From the NCBI GenBank assembly GCA_963920525.1, contig OY986436.1, positions 80,693,630 through 80,757,629 on the forward strand: a stretch of DNA of 64,000 nucleotides. The letters run 5' to 3'. A program made the position numbers and the translations under genes. The stretch comes from Dichetophora obliterata. Its lineage: Eukaryota > Arthropoda > Insecta > Diptera > Sciomyzidae. Of the stretch, positions 21,229 through 32,270 are shown one piece after another; position 1 is the first letter of the stretch, and the number at the start of each line of letters is the position of its first letter. The notes under the pieces were generated by a model. The model made no database searches. It saw nothing but the letters and a program-made list of their open reading frames with translations, and was not told the DNA's origin.

Positions 21229-22290
21229 GTCACTTTGTATCGGAGGTGGGCGGAGTTTTTAGATTTCTTTTCCCCAAATTCCAAACATCAAGTGCATAGT
21301 TAAGATTTATTCTAATAGCAAAATTTAAAGCCGTTGTAATAATTTTTATAGAATTTAAGGTATGACGTGCAGTTAAAAAAAAATTTCGATTCTTTTTTTT
21401 ATAAATGTCTTCTAAAATCCTTCAGAAATAATGACTTAAAAGGATTTTTTAAAATTTGAACTATTTTTGGAGTTACAGAGCTATATATGTATATATACAC
21501 TCGCGCCGAAGTGCATTAATAAAGCTTTAAATGCGTTTTTCTCGAAATCACTTTTTCAAACTGGGGTGTCGTTTTTATCGAGAACCAGAAGTTGGATGAA
21601 GATGCGGCAGGCAGCGTTTTGTAGGTAATCAGGACCTGCCCTGCCTGACGTAATTACCAGCAAAATTCCGTTTCATCGCTCTGGGATGGGGTGTATAAAA
21701 AAGACATCTAAACTTAAAAAGTACAGAAAAAGTTCGAAAATTAAGTCTACTTTCACGTAAAAAAATAAATTTGATAAATTGAAAAACGACTGAGCTGCAG
21801 CAAGTTTAAAAAACCTTATTTTTGTGGGCTTGAACCGCAGGTTATACCTTAAGGAGATTTTACAGTTTTTATTAAGTCACTTTGTATGGGAGGAAGTCGT
21901 GGTTTTCATTCGATTTTATCTACATTTATACTTAGAGTGCATATTAAGGGTTAAAGCTTATGTGCAAAATTTAAAGCCATTAGATTAATTTTTGTGGAAT
22001 TTGTATGGGAGGTAGGCGTGGTTTTCATTTCATTTGGCTCATTTTCAAACTTGATCTGTATTTTTAATACAGCTCAATATATAAGCTTTATTAAAGCTTA
22101 TGTATTGAATTCCGTTATGATAGCTCTTAAATTACGGCTTTTATCGCGATCACAGACAGACAGACAGACGAACATTTCTAAATCGACTTGGGAGGTGATA
22201 TTGATAAAGAATATATATACTCTCTATACTTGGCACGTCTTCTTATCGGCGTTACAAACGGAGTAACAAAGTTAATATACCCCTTACGCA
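21229..22290. repeat. GTCACTTTGTATGGGAGG array interrupted by a MITE
   Basis: Unit starts at 21229 and 21876; with the 490-bp insertion and one TTAA removed they are 153 bp apart, matching the period at 13975-14380. A shorter third unit starts near 21998. The array closes with cagacagacagacgaac, ..aaatcgacttgggaggtgat.., atatatactctctata and ..ggcgttacaaacggagtaac.., a tail that I recall from many fly genomes. Confidence 0.8.
21359..21848. mobile_element. 490-bp piggyBac-like MITE with TTAA duplication
   Basis: Ends GGTATGACGTGCAGTT and, inverted, GGTATAACCTGCGGTT are flanked by TTAA at 21355-21358 and 21849-21852. The host array unit reads gaatttaaggagatttta without the insertion, so the empty site is visible in related units. 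TTAA specificity is the mark of piggyBac-type transposition. Non-coding inside. Confidence 0.8.
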
Positions 22291-22859
22291 TTTTTATATG
22301 CATTTTTATAAAAATATTCATATTCCTTACACATTCGTTGCTATACGTACATCCCAAATGGAAAAATTGCTCCAAAATAATACTAGCCCAGATAACTATA
22401 GTCTTTACGGATCAGTTCTAAAGTCTTATTTAACGTTTAACATTAAAAACATGACAAGTCCATTAGCGTAAACAAAAGTTGTGAAAATTTGAATAGCTTT
22501 AATACATATCTCATTTCATTGCATAAAAGCGAGTTTAAATTGTCAGCGGCATTAAAAACATTAATTAATAAACAGAGATATCACTGAAAATGGTACTTTT
22601 TTGTTTGTTTTTAATTGTGCCGTTTGCTACATTTAATTTAAAGAAAACATTGACAGCTTAATTACACAAAAGAGAACGAACATACAACGAAATTCAATTG
22701 ATCAATAAAAATATGCTAAGAAGCTTGAAGGCCTTTGAGGCTGGTTTAGGGATTGACGATTTGTTTCAAGGATGTAAATATATGAATTAAATTAAATTTA
22801 ACTTTTTCCACGTTGTTGCGCGTGAAATACCGCATATTCTCCACTTACACATACACACT
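22291..22859. other. Spacer
   Basis: No coding frame, array or paired termini supported. Confidence 0.45.
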
Positions 22860-23668
22860 AGTTTTTCTCAATTGAGATTTTTAATCCCGATAATCCTGGG
22901 GCTAGTTCGGGATCAAAAAAGTATATAATTCAAAACGTTTTCAATACATTTTTTCTATTATTTATAACTTGAAACTAAAATTTCTTATTCAATTCATTTA
23001 TAGAGCAAGAAACACAAAAAAATTAAATAATGTAATAATAACAAAAAAAAAAAATATAAAAAAATTATATAAATGTAAAACATCTTCATCATAAACCATC
23101 TTCATGTTTTATCGTGTTTGAGGCAAATTAAGGTTAAAAAGACTTTTCAAAATTAATTTTTTTATTTTTAATTATTATTAAAGTAATACATTAAGCTGAT
23201 CCATGCGTATTATTTTACATAAGAGAGGTTGGTTCAGATATTATTACAAATATAACCTGCTGATAAGAAGCACCGTTCTGATTCTATGGAAGTGGAGAAA
23301 TAGTTGTACGATAATCGTAAGCAATCTTTAAGTTTTGACCACGATTGCCTCCACCACAAAACAAATTACTTCCTTAAGTCAGAATATCTGACCATTTTGC
23401 AATACTTAGCGGACTTCCTGATGTTGCATTTTCTTATAAGACTTTGCAAAGTGATACACACTAATCGTCTTTACAATTTTATTCAGCCTCAATAAAAGGT
23501 TTTTCTAATTCCATATTCATATCAACTTAAATTGAAATGGTGGCATTTAGATGAATATTTGTTATTTGAAAATCCTGGGATCCCGGAAAGAAAATCCCGA
23601 GATTTCAAGGTGCTTAAATTGTCCGGGATCCTGAAATCCGAGATCCCAGGATTGAACTCCCTAATACA
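22860..23668 (-). mobile_element. Degenerate, internally deleted hAT element
   Basis: Both ends contain clusters of cgggat/atcccg words (22892-22916: aatcccgataatcctggg; 23574-23652: several cccgg and gggatc words, closing with gattgaactccc). Between them on the minus strand is a hAT transposase C-terminus remnant. ACACATAC occurs just outside both ends and could be an 8-bp duplication, but the terminal bases do not pair well. Boundaries are approximate. Confidence 0.6.
23160..23480 (-). pseudogene. hAT transposase C-terminal remnant
   Basis: The minus strand reads FVLWWRQSWSKLKDCLRL and then SIESERCFLSAGYICNN. 'LxWW' followed by 'S(x)ESER(x)FSxAG' is the hallmark of the hAT dimerisation region at the protein's C-terminus, which is needed for transposase assembly. 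A stop precedes the LWW block and another follows ICNN, and no upstream catalytic domain is visible, so only about 60 degenerate codons remain. Confidence 0.7.
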
Positions 23669-24508
23669 CACATACGGTGATGGTAAAATTTTACAGGAGT
23701 ACAGAAAAACTGATTTTAAGCTATTGAATGGATTTTCAACTAAACTTGACATTTTTAGAGTTAGATATTTGCTTTGTTCTCAAATAAACATTTAATAAAA
23801 AATCAAAATGAATGAATCAATCATGAAAGATAAGAATTAAAGTGAATTAATTCTGGCCTTTTTAAAATGTGCGCAGAATTGCAAATGGCGGATACGCGGT
23901 ATTGCACAAGCAACGACGATAAGCTTATTTCTTACCGCTGCTGTTTTCTAGAATGTAAGTTTTTAAAAATAATTAACAAAAAAATTTATCTACGTTAAAT
24001 TCTAAGAAAATTTAGACAAGAAACCATAGGTCTTAAATTAAAACTTGGCGTATTTCAACATAAACATTTGAAAGATAGTTTTGTAATCTCTACAAATCTA
24101 TCTTCATAAAAAATGGCCTTAAAAAAAAAGGTTAAAGGCATATTTTTAAAACATCGCCGAAAATTATAAATATATTTTTTAAAGAAAAATTTTTATTACA
24201 ACAAAGAAATTCTTGAATACAATTAAATAAAAATATATTACTAGGGCTTTGACGGTTTAGTTTGAGTTTGCAATATTTTTTATTTTTTTTTTTTGTTCTC
24301 TTCAACTTATAAAAACATTAAAAAACATAAAATTTTATGACTGCAATTTGTAGATTTTAATGAAGTTTATCTCAAAGCTATGGCAGATAGATAAAAACTA
24401 ATATGATTTTCGAAATCACCGCATCAAGCTTAGCAGAAAAAGATACTAATATCGCTGTAAAATTCAAAAGAGATAAATTTTGTCCACCTGTGATATTCAA
24501 ATAACTGG
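23669..24508. other. AT-rich spacer left of the retrotransposon
   Basis: No gene or paired repeat seen. It is the genomic flank of the large element; its continuation is at 42517. Confidence 0.5.
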
Positions 24509-24512
24509 AGGT
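24509..24512. other. Left target-site duplication AGGT
   Basis: AGGT directly before TGTCAT equals AGGT after the right LTR (42513-42516). Four bases is the usual duplication for Ty3/Gypsy integrases. Confidence 0.9.
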
Positions 24513-24567
24513 TGTCATGGGCACCTGCACATAGGGAATAACACATTTTATGAATACCCATGTTATT

Positions 24568-24588
24568 TCCACTAGCGCCCTCTAGTGT
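24568..24588. promoter_or_regulatory. CTCF-like palindromic site in the LTR
   Basis: cactagcgccctctagtg is a near-palindrome about 55 bp into the LTR. Its complement contains CACTAGAGGGCGC, which fits the conserved CTCF core (CCASYAGRKGGCRS) except at the first base. The copy in the 3' LTR is identical (37463-37483). Binding is inference. Confidence 0.4.
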
Positions 24589-25679
24589 GTCAGTGCACAC
24601 AATTTTTTTGCATTTAGATGTGGCACCTCGGTGATGTTCGAGAACGTTCGGGCAAACAAAATGGCCATACACGGGCTTGAAAGGGAAAAATACCAACAAA
24701 AATGGTACCATTAGTTTCAGCGAGCATAAACCGTTCGGTAAAATGGCGTGATCCGACACGCGCTTGAATCGGTAGCCAATCGGAATTCCGAAACAAGCGT
24801 CGGTTAACGGGATCTTGCCGACGTGTCATCCGCAAGTCCAACCCAACCATTACCTACTCCCTTCGGTTATGGTCGATTCCACCGAAAAGGTAGTAAAGTT
24901 GGACAAACACCGCTAGTTTGCACGTCTAAATGACATCAAGATGCATGCGAACGCACCCTTTCCAAGTACAGGTGGCAACACTGTCAAAGTACCAAAAAGC
25001 ACCGAACTGAAGAAAAAATACAACACTGGGTAGACGATGATGCAGCTAAGTTCGGCCATTCGGTGGTGAAAAAGACGACAAAGAACAGCGAACGAAGAAG
25101 ATACTGACAAACATTATTCACAAAGGATTGAGTTACAGGCACAACTTTGTTCATCTGGAGGTGGTGTTTTGGGTTCGCTCCAACCTACGTCGCGGGAACT
25201 CCACGGACTCCAAAGGCGAAGTCAACTAGGGGTTGTCCTACGGCAACCACCACAACAGGTAGCGCTCGCCACCACCAGCTAACGTATAGCTACAGCGACA
25301 ACAAGGACAACAGCGGCCAGGTAAGCAGGTGTTCTTTGGCACCGTATATTAAATAGAGAAAAAAAGGTATATGACTAACCTTCCCGCCTCCAAGCCAGTC
25401 CGCCGGTTCTAACAACACCACGAGAGTGCCCCAACAACAACAACAACGACATCACCACCACCGCCGAATCTCCACCAACGCTGACGGTTCGCCGTAGTAC
25501 GGCAGCGCTAGCAGCGAGCACTAAGCAGGCGCTCAACAGCACCAGCTAGCGGGTGGCCAACGGCATCACCAGCACCACCAGTAGCGACACCACCACTGCC
25601 TCACCAACCGCATCAACACCCTGCAGACCACCCCACCAACAACAACTACGACGTCACCACCACCACCCACGAAAGTGAA

Positions 25680-26760
25680 AAAAAAAAAAAAAAAAAAAAA
25701 CCTAAAGAAAAGAAGTGAAAACCAAGACATTCTTAAAGAAAATAACAACAAACTTAAGAAAAATAAGGAAATAAGTCAAAGTGAAAGAAAGAAACAAAAA
25801 AAATAAAAGTGAAAGAAAAACAAAAAGAGAAATCAAAATACAAAAATTTAGAACTAACAAAAAACAAAAGTGGAAAAAAAGAAACGAAGAAATCAGAAAA
25901 CTTAAAAGGTATATGGAAAAAAAAACTAAATAAGAAAAGTGAAACAAGCTATCAAGCTATCGTAAAAGAAAAAGTAAAAATATCGAAATTAGAAATAGCA
26001 AAAAGACCAAGAATAAAAGTGAAAGAAAACTAAAATAGAAAGCAAAAATATAGAAATTAAAAATAGTCAAAAAAAAAAAGAATAAAAGTGAAAGATAGAA
26101 ACTAAATAAGAAAAGTGAAACAGACTAAAAGAAAAGCAAAAAGATAGAAATTAAAAATAGAAAAAAAAAGAAAACAAACGAGAGAAGTGTAATTGAAAAA
26201 AAAAAAAAATGAACCAAACTAAAAGACAAATCGAAAATATAAAAATTTAAAGGGGTATTTGGGAAAAAAAAAAGTGAAAATCGAAAAATTAAAAAGCAAA
26301 AGTCACTGAAAAAAAAAAAAAAAAAAATCGAATCAACCTCAGAAAGAAAATAAGAAAATAAATCTATTAAAACTAATGTGAAAAGAAAACAGTGACACCG
26401 GAGAAAAAGATAAAAAGCAAGAGTGAAAAAACTAAAGAGAAAAAAATGAGACAAATAAGGAAAATTCAAAAGGCGAGAAGAGAGTGTCAATAAACAGAAA
26501 AATCTTAAGAAAAAGAAAACGGAAAAATCGCAAGTTTTTAAAAGTGAGTTCTAAGAAAACTGGTAAAGTGTAAAATAAGAAAATAAAACTGAAAAACATA
26601 TGTTTAAAAAAAAAAACGGTATAATTGAAAAGTTAAGAATTTTAGTAACTGAGAAAACAAAGAAAAACAATTTTTTAATACACGATACAAAGCAATAAAA
26701 GAAAAACATAAGATTCGAAGTACAAATAATAATAAAAAAAAAAAAAAAATAAAAAAAAAC
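25680..26760 (+). repeat. A-rich, T-poor block inside the LTR
   Basis: About 1.1 kb is dominated by aaagtgaaa, gaaagaaac, aaaaataga and similar words, with several A runs of 12-22. T is rare on the plus strand. No frame encodes a recognisable protein; lysine-rich frames are composition artefacts. The same block is at 38575-39655. Confidence 0.9.
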
Positions 26761-28010
26761 AGTATTCCAAAACAACGACATCACCTACTTCAGCACCAGC
26801 ATCTTCATCATCAGCGACACCATAACCAGCAATAACACGCACCCACTACATCATCTTCATAGCTTTCAGATCCAGCAGCGACTACAGCGTCTACAGCAGC
26901 ACCAGCTTTTTCATCGTCAACGAATCATCGCCAGGTTTGAGACATGTTTACCTGGGCTTGGTAAGCGTGTCAAAAATTTTATTTATATAATTTTCGTCGT
27001 TTTGTGCCAACTAGACACATCGACGATGAGATTTTAAAAAAAAAAAAAAATTTTTTTTTATAAAGCCAAAAGGCAAATTAAACCAGTAGCCGAGGATATA
27101 GCAGAAGACACTGCTGAACTACAACAACAACATATTAATTAAGTAGAAAAAGAATTACTACCCTGTGCCTATTAACTATTCTAATTTGTAACAAGAGAAA
27201 TATCTTCAAACTTTTACTTGCTACCTTAAGCCCTAAATACGCGATAGCTGTCAAACAAAAACAGCTTGTTTTTTTTTGCACTTTGCAAAGTTTAACAAAA
27301 CTTAAAACCAAAACGAGCAAATACGCAACACTTTACGGTTGATGAAGGGCGTTAATTTCTTCCTGGGCGTTTTGCATTTTATTTTTGGTGCAATTTTCGT
27401 TAAGCTTGGTAGTTGAGCTTTTGATTTTTTTCTTATGGCATATTCAATCAACATTTTTCCTTAGTTTCTTGAGATTGTAGTACCTACATTTGGTTAACAA
27501 GAGGTGATTTTAATCTAAACCTTATTGGCTAAACGGGTTGCAATTAATTTTTTCGTATTCTCCATACTTGGCACGCCACAAATGTTTTACGTGTGTGGGT
27601 GTGTTGGATTTGTTGATGCAAGGTTTTTGCAAAACAGGCAGTGCGTATTTTGGTTTAATTTGTCGGCAAGGTGTTTGAAAAGGTGTTGAAAAAAAAAAAA
27701 AAAAAAAAAAAACAAAAAAAAAAAAAAATAAAAAAAAAGAGGAAGAAAAGGGAAGAAGAAGACAAGTATGAGTGAGAGAGAAAAAAAAAAAGGACAAAAC
27801 TATAGTGAGACATACTTTCTATTAATTGATTTCATTATACAAGTAGAACAAATTAAAATTACATACATAAAAATACGGTAAAGAAAAAAACAAAGAATAC
27901 CTTGATTAGTTGAAGCTTAACAACAAAACAAAAGAACAAGATTTATGCAGCAACAAAATTGTGCACACATTATAAAAAAAAAAAAAAAAAAAAAAAACAT
28001 TTCTTTCCAG

Positions 28011-28063
28011 GTTCTCTCATCTTTAGTCGCTGGGCCCATCGATGGAACAAATGAGAAAACCAA
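28011..28063 (+). other. Candidate small exon inside the LTR
   Basis: tttctttccag precedes 28011 and CAAGTAAGTG follows 28061, a good acceptor and donor 53 nt apart. Upstream donors CAG|GTAAGC at 25321 and TTG|GTAAGC at 26961 could pair with this acceptor. Together they would allow splicing within LTR transcripts. Prediction only. Confidence 0.35.
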
Positions 28064-28673
28064 GTAAGTGCAATCCAAATCATGGAAGAAACCTTTTTGT
28101 TAATATTTTTTTGTTTAAGCAACACCTTTATAAAAAGGCAGTTATGCCATTCGTAAAGTAAGCAAGGGGTAAAAGGGTAAACCCTTTAAAGCAAACGCTT
28201 TAAACACGTTAAAACCACATTTAACTGGGCTTAAACAACGACCACTATTTCTCGTTGTTGTTGTTTCGGCGGCATAATTGCAGTTTGACGTTCGAATCTT
28301 GTTGTTGTTGTGATTTTTGGTTATGACTCTCTTGTGGAGTTTTTTTTTTTTTTATCATTTAAAGTTCATTTATTTGGTTTTTACTTTATCAAATAACTAT
28401 CTCTTTAACTGTACTCTTACATTCAAATCCAAGACGTTCCTACTAAAGAAGTTTCAATTCTTACTCCAATTGTGTTTTTTTTCCTTCTTCTCTCTCGCCG
28501 CAATGGAATATTAATTCCTGTATCATTAATAGTTTACGGGGTATTCTCTTGCGTTAGATCATAATAATTGGCACTCAAATGGTCTCTTCTAAATGTACAT
28601 TTTTTTTAAACCACTCAATTCATTGCCTGAATATAATTATTGCGTGTACTCACTTTAATGTTCTCTTTTAAAG

Positions 28674-28707
<34 letters not shown>

Positions 28708-29620
28708 ATGTTGTCAACTTTAATATACCATATCTTTTTATTTTCCTACTACTAAACATTAAACTAGCTAGTTGTATAGAATCTTATAATTATTGAAGTA
28801 TAGTGCAGTTTTAAAAAAAAAAAAAAAAAAATAATAGATTATGAATCTAACACAAAAAGAAAAACTATCTTGGCGTTATACGTAAAAAAAAAATACATTC
28901 AAATAACGATAAGAACATATTGTAAAAATAATTATATGGATATATGCATATGTGTATGCTAAATAAATTTAGGTTAATTTACGTTAAAATCATTATCTTA
29001 TTTAATTATGTCTTAGTATAAAGCTTAATAATAATAATAAACCTAGAATGAGTTTGTGAACTGAAACACAAGAACAATATGAGTTATTAGTGGTTTAAAG
29101 GAACAGGTGGCGTAGACGAGAAGGGGCGGGCGGAGGTATACAAGTTTTTGGGGTGACCTAAATATAGGCAAAAGGGTCACCATGGCTGGTCTTTTGGGGC
29201 CAGAAGGGGAGGGTTAGCCTAGGTCGGTCAGAGAACACCTGAGACCGACCCACGAGACGTGCCAACGTGGCAACAGCAAGCAACCGGTTTCTATTCGTAC
29301 TTTATTTTCAGCACGGTCGCGCAATATAATCGGTTTTTTTTTATCTGCCTTCGAGATTTAAATAGTTTTGTACGGGTTTTTTCGGGTTTTTTGTACCAGG
29401 CGGTAATTTTTAAATAAACTGGTACGATTTTATTCTTGTGTAGTTTCCTGCTGTCGGACCGGACTGGCAAGAACACCACCCCATCCGGCGAGCCTTAGCC
29501 GCGCAATACGCCAGCGTACCAGTGCTGCCAGAGGGACGACAGAGATGCGTATCAAGGGCTACCTTGCCACATGACGCATCGACCGCAACCAAGGTAGGTC
29601 GGAGGGAAACATGACAGAAT

Positions 29621-29643
29621 TGGCGCCCAACGTGGGGCTCGAA
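29621..29643 (+). other. Primer binding site for tRNA-Lys(CUU)
   Basis: TGGCGCCCAACGTGGGGCTC plus GAA starts 4 bases after the LTR. It is complementary to the 3' end of fly tRNA-Lys(CUU), CCA included (…TTCGAGCCCCACGTTGGGCGCCA split at 20: the last 20 are GAGCCCCACGTTGGGCGCCA). A 23-base perfect complement is longer than the usual 18, so the primer is well supported. Confidence 0.9.
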
Positions 29644-29689
29644 AAATTTTAGGTCTTTTTGTTTTTTGGTTTGGTCTCCTGACGTCTGG

Positions 29690-30055
29690 CCACGTAAGTC
29701 CTGCAGCGTTTGGGTCTTTGAACCTTGACTGCAGTTGCGACGTGGTCTAAGGCAAAAGGAGCCAATCAAGAAAACAATGAAGTATCTCGTTTCGGGCGTA
29801 GTGTAAGTTTTTAGGTATAGTTTTTGTTAGACCCCAAGCAGGTCCGAATAAGTAAGACCACGTAAGTCCTGCAGCGTTTAGGCCACAGCGCCTCGACTGC
29901 AGTCGCGACGTGGTTCTTAACAGTAGGATTTTTTACTGCTAGGGCTAATAGTTTAGAAGTAAGTTGAGGGTTTTTTTTTAGGTCGTACCAAGTTTTCGGT
30001 TTTCCGTAAGTCCTGCAGCGTAAAGGTCATGGAACCGCGACTGCAGTTGCGACGG
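29690..30055 (+). repeat. Three leader hairpin repeats containing GTAAGT
   Basis: Copies at 29690-29745, 29858-29913 and 30004-30055 share (CCA)CGTAAGTCCTGCAGCG ... CGACTGCAGTYGCGACG(TGG). CCACGT pairs with ACGTGG and CTGCAG with CTGCAG, so each copy can fold on itself; loop bases vary while stem bases are kept. The loop-variable, stem-conserved pattern favours a role in RNA. Confidence 0.8.
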
Positions 30056-30203
30056 TTAACTGGAGGCTGATGAACGATAGTTAAATTTTTTTTGTTTTTA
30101 TAACTTTTTTCTAATTTTGATATTTAAACCCGCAGGGGCATCCTGCGTGGAATATGTAGGATGACGGGAGTAGCGCACCCGCGTACCCCAGCGAGCCCAA
30201 CAC

Positions 30204-30261
30204 GCGTCTGTTCCCAGATTGGGCGGCGTGTTGGCCAGCGTCTGTTCCCAGATTGGGCGGC
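30204..30261 (+). repeat. 24-bp motif in two copies
   Basis: gcgtctgttcccagattggg followed by cggc occurs at 30204-30227 and 30238-30261, 34 bp apart. Confidence 0.85.
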
Positions 30262-30349
30262 TGTTTATTACACCGTAAGGTGAAAAACCCGAACATGCCG
30301 GGGTTTGTCGGCATGTAAACCAATTGAAAAAAAAAATCTCGTTTTGAAA

Positions 30350-30960
30350 AAACTCCTGACCGAGAAGAGCAGCCTGACCAGAGGGGTCATAAACGGGACA
30401 GGCTAGCTAAGAGCAAAAATACCTCGACTCGGAGGGTGCACCTAGTGTACAAAAAAGGGGGTAGCGGCACTCTTAGGCAGCGCACACAGTGAAGCATATG
30501 GGCTGGACTGTGAGCAAGGCGTTTTGCTTATGAGTGCAACCGCGAACATCGAGTGCATCTCGTTTCTTCGCAAGCGTTTAATTTGCAGTTTTGGTTTTTG
30601 TGCACAGTGCGGCTCATATGCTTCACTGGGTGCGGGCTTAGAGGAGGGTTATATTGAAATTAAATTGTTTTGTTTTTTTTGAAAATCGCTTCTTATCGGG
30701 AAGAGCAGCCAGGGGCCTTGCTCTGTAGTGCGATTCGGGGTGCGGGTGCATTTCGAGAGCAGGATCGCGCTATGTATCTACATGATGTGATTCTGTTTTC
30801 GAATCGCATTTGCTTGTCGAGTCGTGTTGCAGAGTCGGACCTCAGGTCAGTGGGGTCATCAATTTGACAGGCTAGCTAAGTTAAGAAAAAAAAATACCTC
30901 GATTTGGAGTTAGGCGCTGCTGAATTAAGGGGGGTATAGAGTTGCCAAGCACTCTTGAGT
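30350..30960 (+). repeat. Imperfect large duplication in the leader, with a hairpin
   Basis: Blocks gaagagcagcc, ggggtcat, gacaggctagctaag, aatacctcga and gcactctt occur in the same order near 30366-30475 and 30697-30955. Between them gtgaagcatatg (30489-30500) pairs with catatgcttcac (30615-30626). A third, shorter echo (aacctcgatttggagggtgc) is at 31104-31123. Confidence 0.7.
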
Positions 30961-32270
30961 AGGGATAAATATAAATAAAAAAAAAATTTTTTCGTTTTGA
31001 ATAAATACTCCAACTCGGGATGAACTACCACAACACCATTAGGTGAAGTGAATATGCCTGAGCGACCTCAGCATAGGAAAATATTGTGGGTAGTTTCGGT
31101 TAAGAACCTCGATTTGGAGGGTGCAATTCTTGCACAAGGAAGAAGGTTGCTTTCGCTGGTCTCGTCAAAGTTAATTTTTACGCCACTCTTGTTTGTTTTA
31201 CGCCACCATCCACACTTAATGCCTATATATTTTTTATTTTTTTTTGTTTGATTTATTATTATCAGCTATTTTAGTTTTGATTATTTGATTTCGGAATTAT
31301 AATTTTCTTTTTTTGTTTAGACTATTAACTTCACCGAAGTTAGTCTCCTTTCTTATTTTACGTATACCTTGTTTTGAAGCCAAGTTCGTCTGGTTATCCA
31401 AACTATTTCCTCTTTATATATATGATCTATAGAAACCAAATACCTTAGAAAAAAATATATCTATATATATATTTTGACCTTCGGGTAGAAAAAATATATT
31501 TAAGTTTACTTTCAGCTACGCGCCTTAATAAGCCAATTTTCCTATATATATATAACGATATGTATCTGTATATATATATATATGTCCATATGTATATGTG
31601 TATATATATATATATACAGTCCTTATATATCGATATATACATATTCAAATAAAAATAAATTTAAACTTTTAAATTTTTTTGGATAAGTTGCGAAATTTTT
31701 GACCGTTAAAATTGTAACTCTAAAATAGTTACAAAAATTTTTTTCTTTTATAGCACGTTCCCACTTTTCTATATTACTACATGCTACGACAAAATTTCTT
31801 TGACCTCTAAGGAGCTCATTTATTATTATGCTTACCATTAATTAATATACTTACATCTTATCAACTTTTTGAATATTATATTATTTTCCTTTACATATCA
31901 TTAATATATATATTATTATCATTTCTAATACTACTAATAATATTATTATTTAAAATTTTTTTTTGCTAAGTTTTGCAACCACCGTTCATAAAGGACATTT
32001 ATTTTGATCTTAAATTTTTTTTATATAATTTTTTCTTTCGTTTTGGCATTTGGCGTACAACAGTTAAGTAAACTGTGGCGCATTGAAACCATCGGTTCGG
32101 ACAAAATAATTGAAGTTTCTCGTTTTTGAATAAATTGATTCTCCGGTCCTAACTGACGCTTCTTTTGATTCAGCGAATTCTCGTTTTTCGATTTGAACAA
32201 CCTAAGTGTTGGAAGCATTTGCAATTTTCTGGATATTTTTTGATTCTTTTTATTAACGATTCCTTGGGGC

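Larger units (their letters stand above)
24513..29616 (+). repeat. 5' LTR, 5,104 bp
   Basis: Begins TGTCATGGGCACC and ends GAAACATGACA. It matches 37408-42512 almost base for base. Differences I can see: T/A near 25287, a GA/GAGA-type change near 27780, C/T near 29068, and small poly(A) length changes. Order of content: mixed region with a CTCF-like palindrome (24513-25380), CAC/CAA-rich block (25390-25680), about 1.1 kb extremely A-rich block (25680-26760), T-rich and mixed parts with long A runs (26800-29080), and a GC-richer 3' part (29090-29616). No convincing protein is encoded on either strand. U3, R and U5 cannot be delimited by eye; aataaa-type signals occur near 28960, 29030 and 29413. 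Confidence 0.95.
29644..32270 (+). other. 2.6-kb untranslated leader
   Basis: No long frame is present between the primer site and gag. It contains three hairpin repeats (29690-30055), a 24-bp duplicated motif (30204-30261), an imperfect large duplication (30350-30960), TA-rich microsatellite text (31445-31640) and a T-rich end. Such a leader would normally hold packaging and dimerisation signals and any splice donor. Confidence 0.8.

Noticed and set aside
24614..25110. Minus-strand frames of 65-109 codons in the first part of the LTR, repeated in the 3' LTR
   Set aside because: They overlap one another in different frames and none shows a recognisable domain; an antisense accessory gene cannot be excluded but is unsupported.
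25680..26800. Several open frames of 60-120 codons on both strands in the A-rich LTR block
   Set aside because: They are F/S/L- or K/E/N-rich products of biased composition, lack any domain, and exist only because stops are rare in such sequence.
31445..31648. Y/I-rich minus-strand frame in the leader
   Set aside because: Translation of TA microsatellite.
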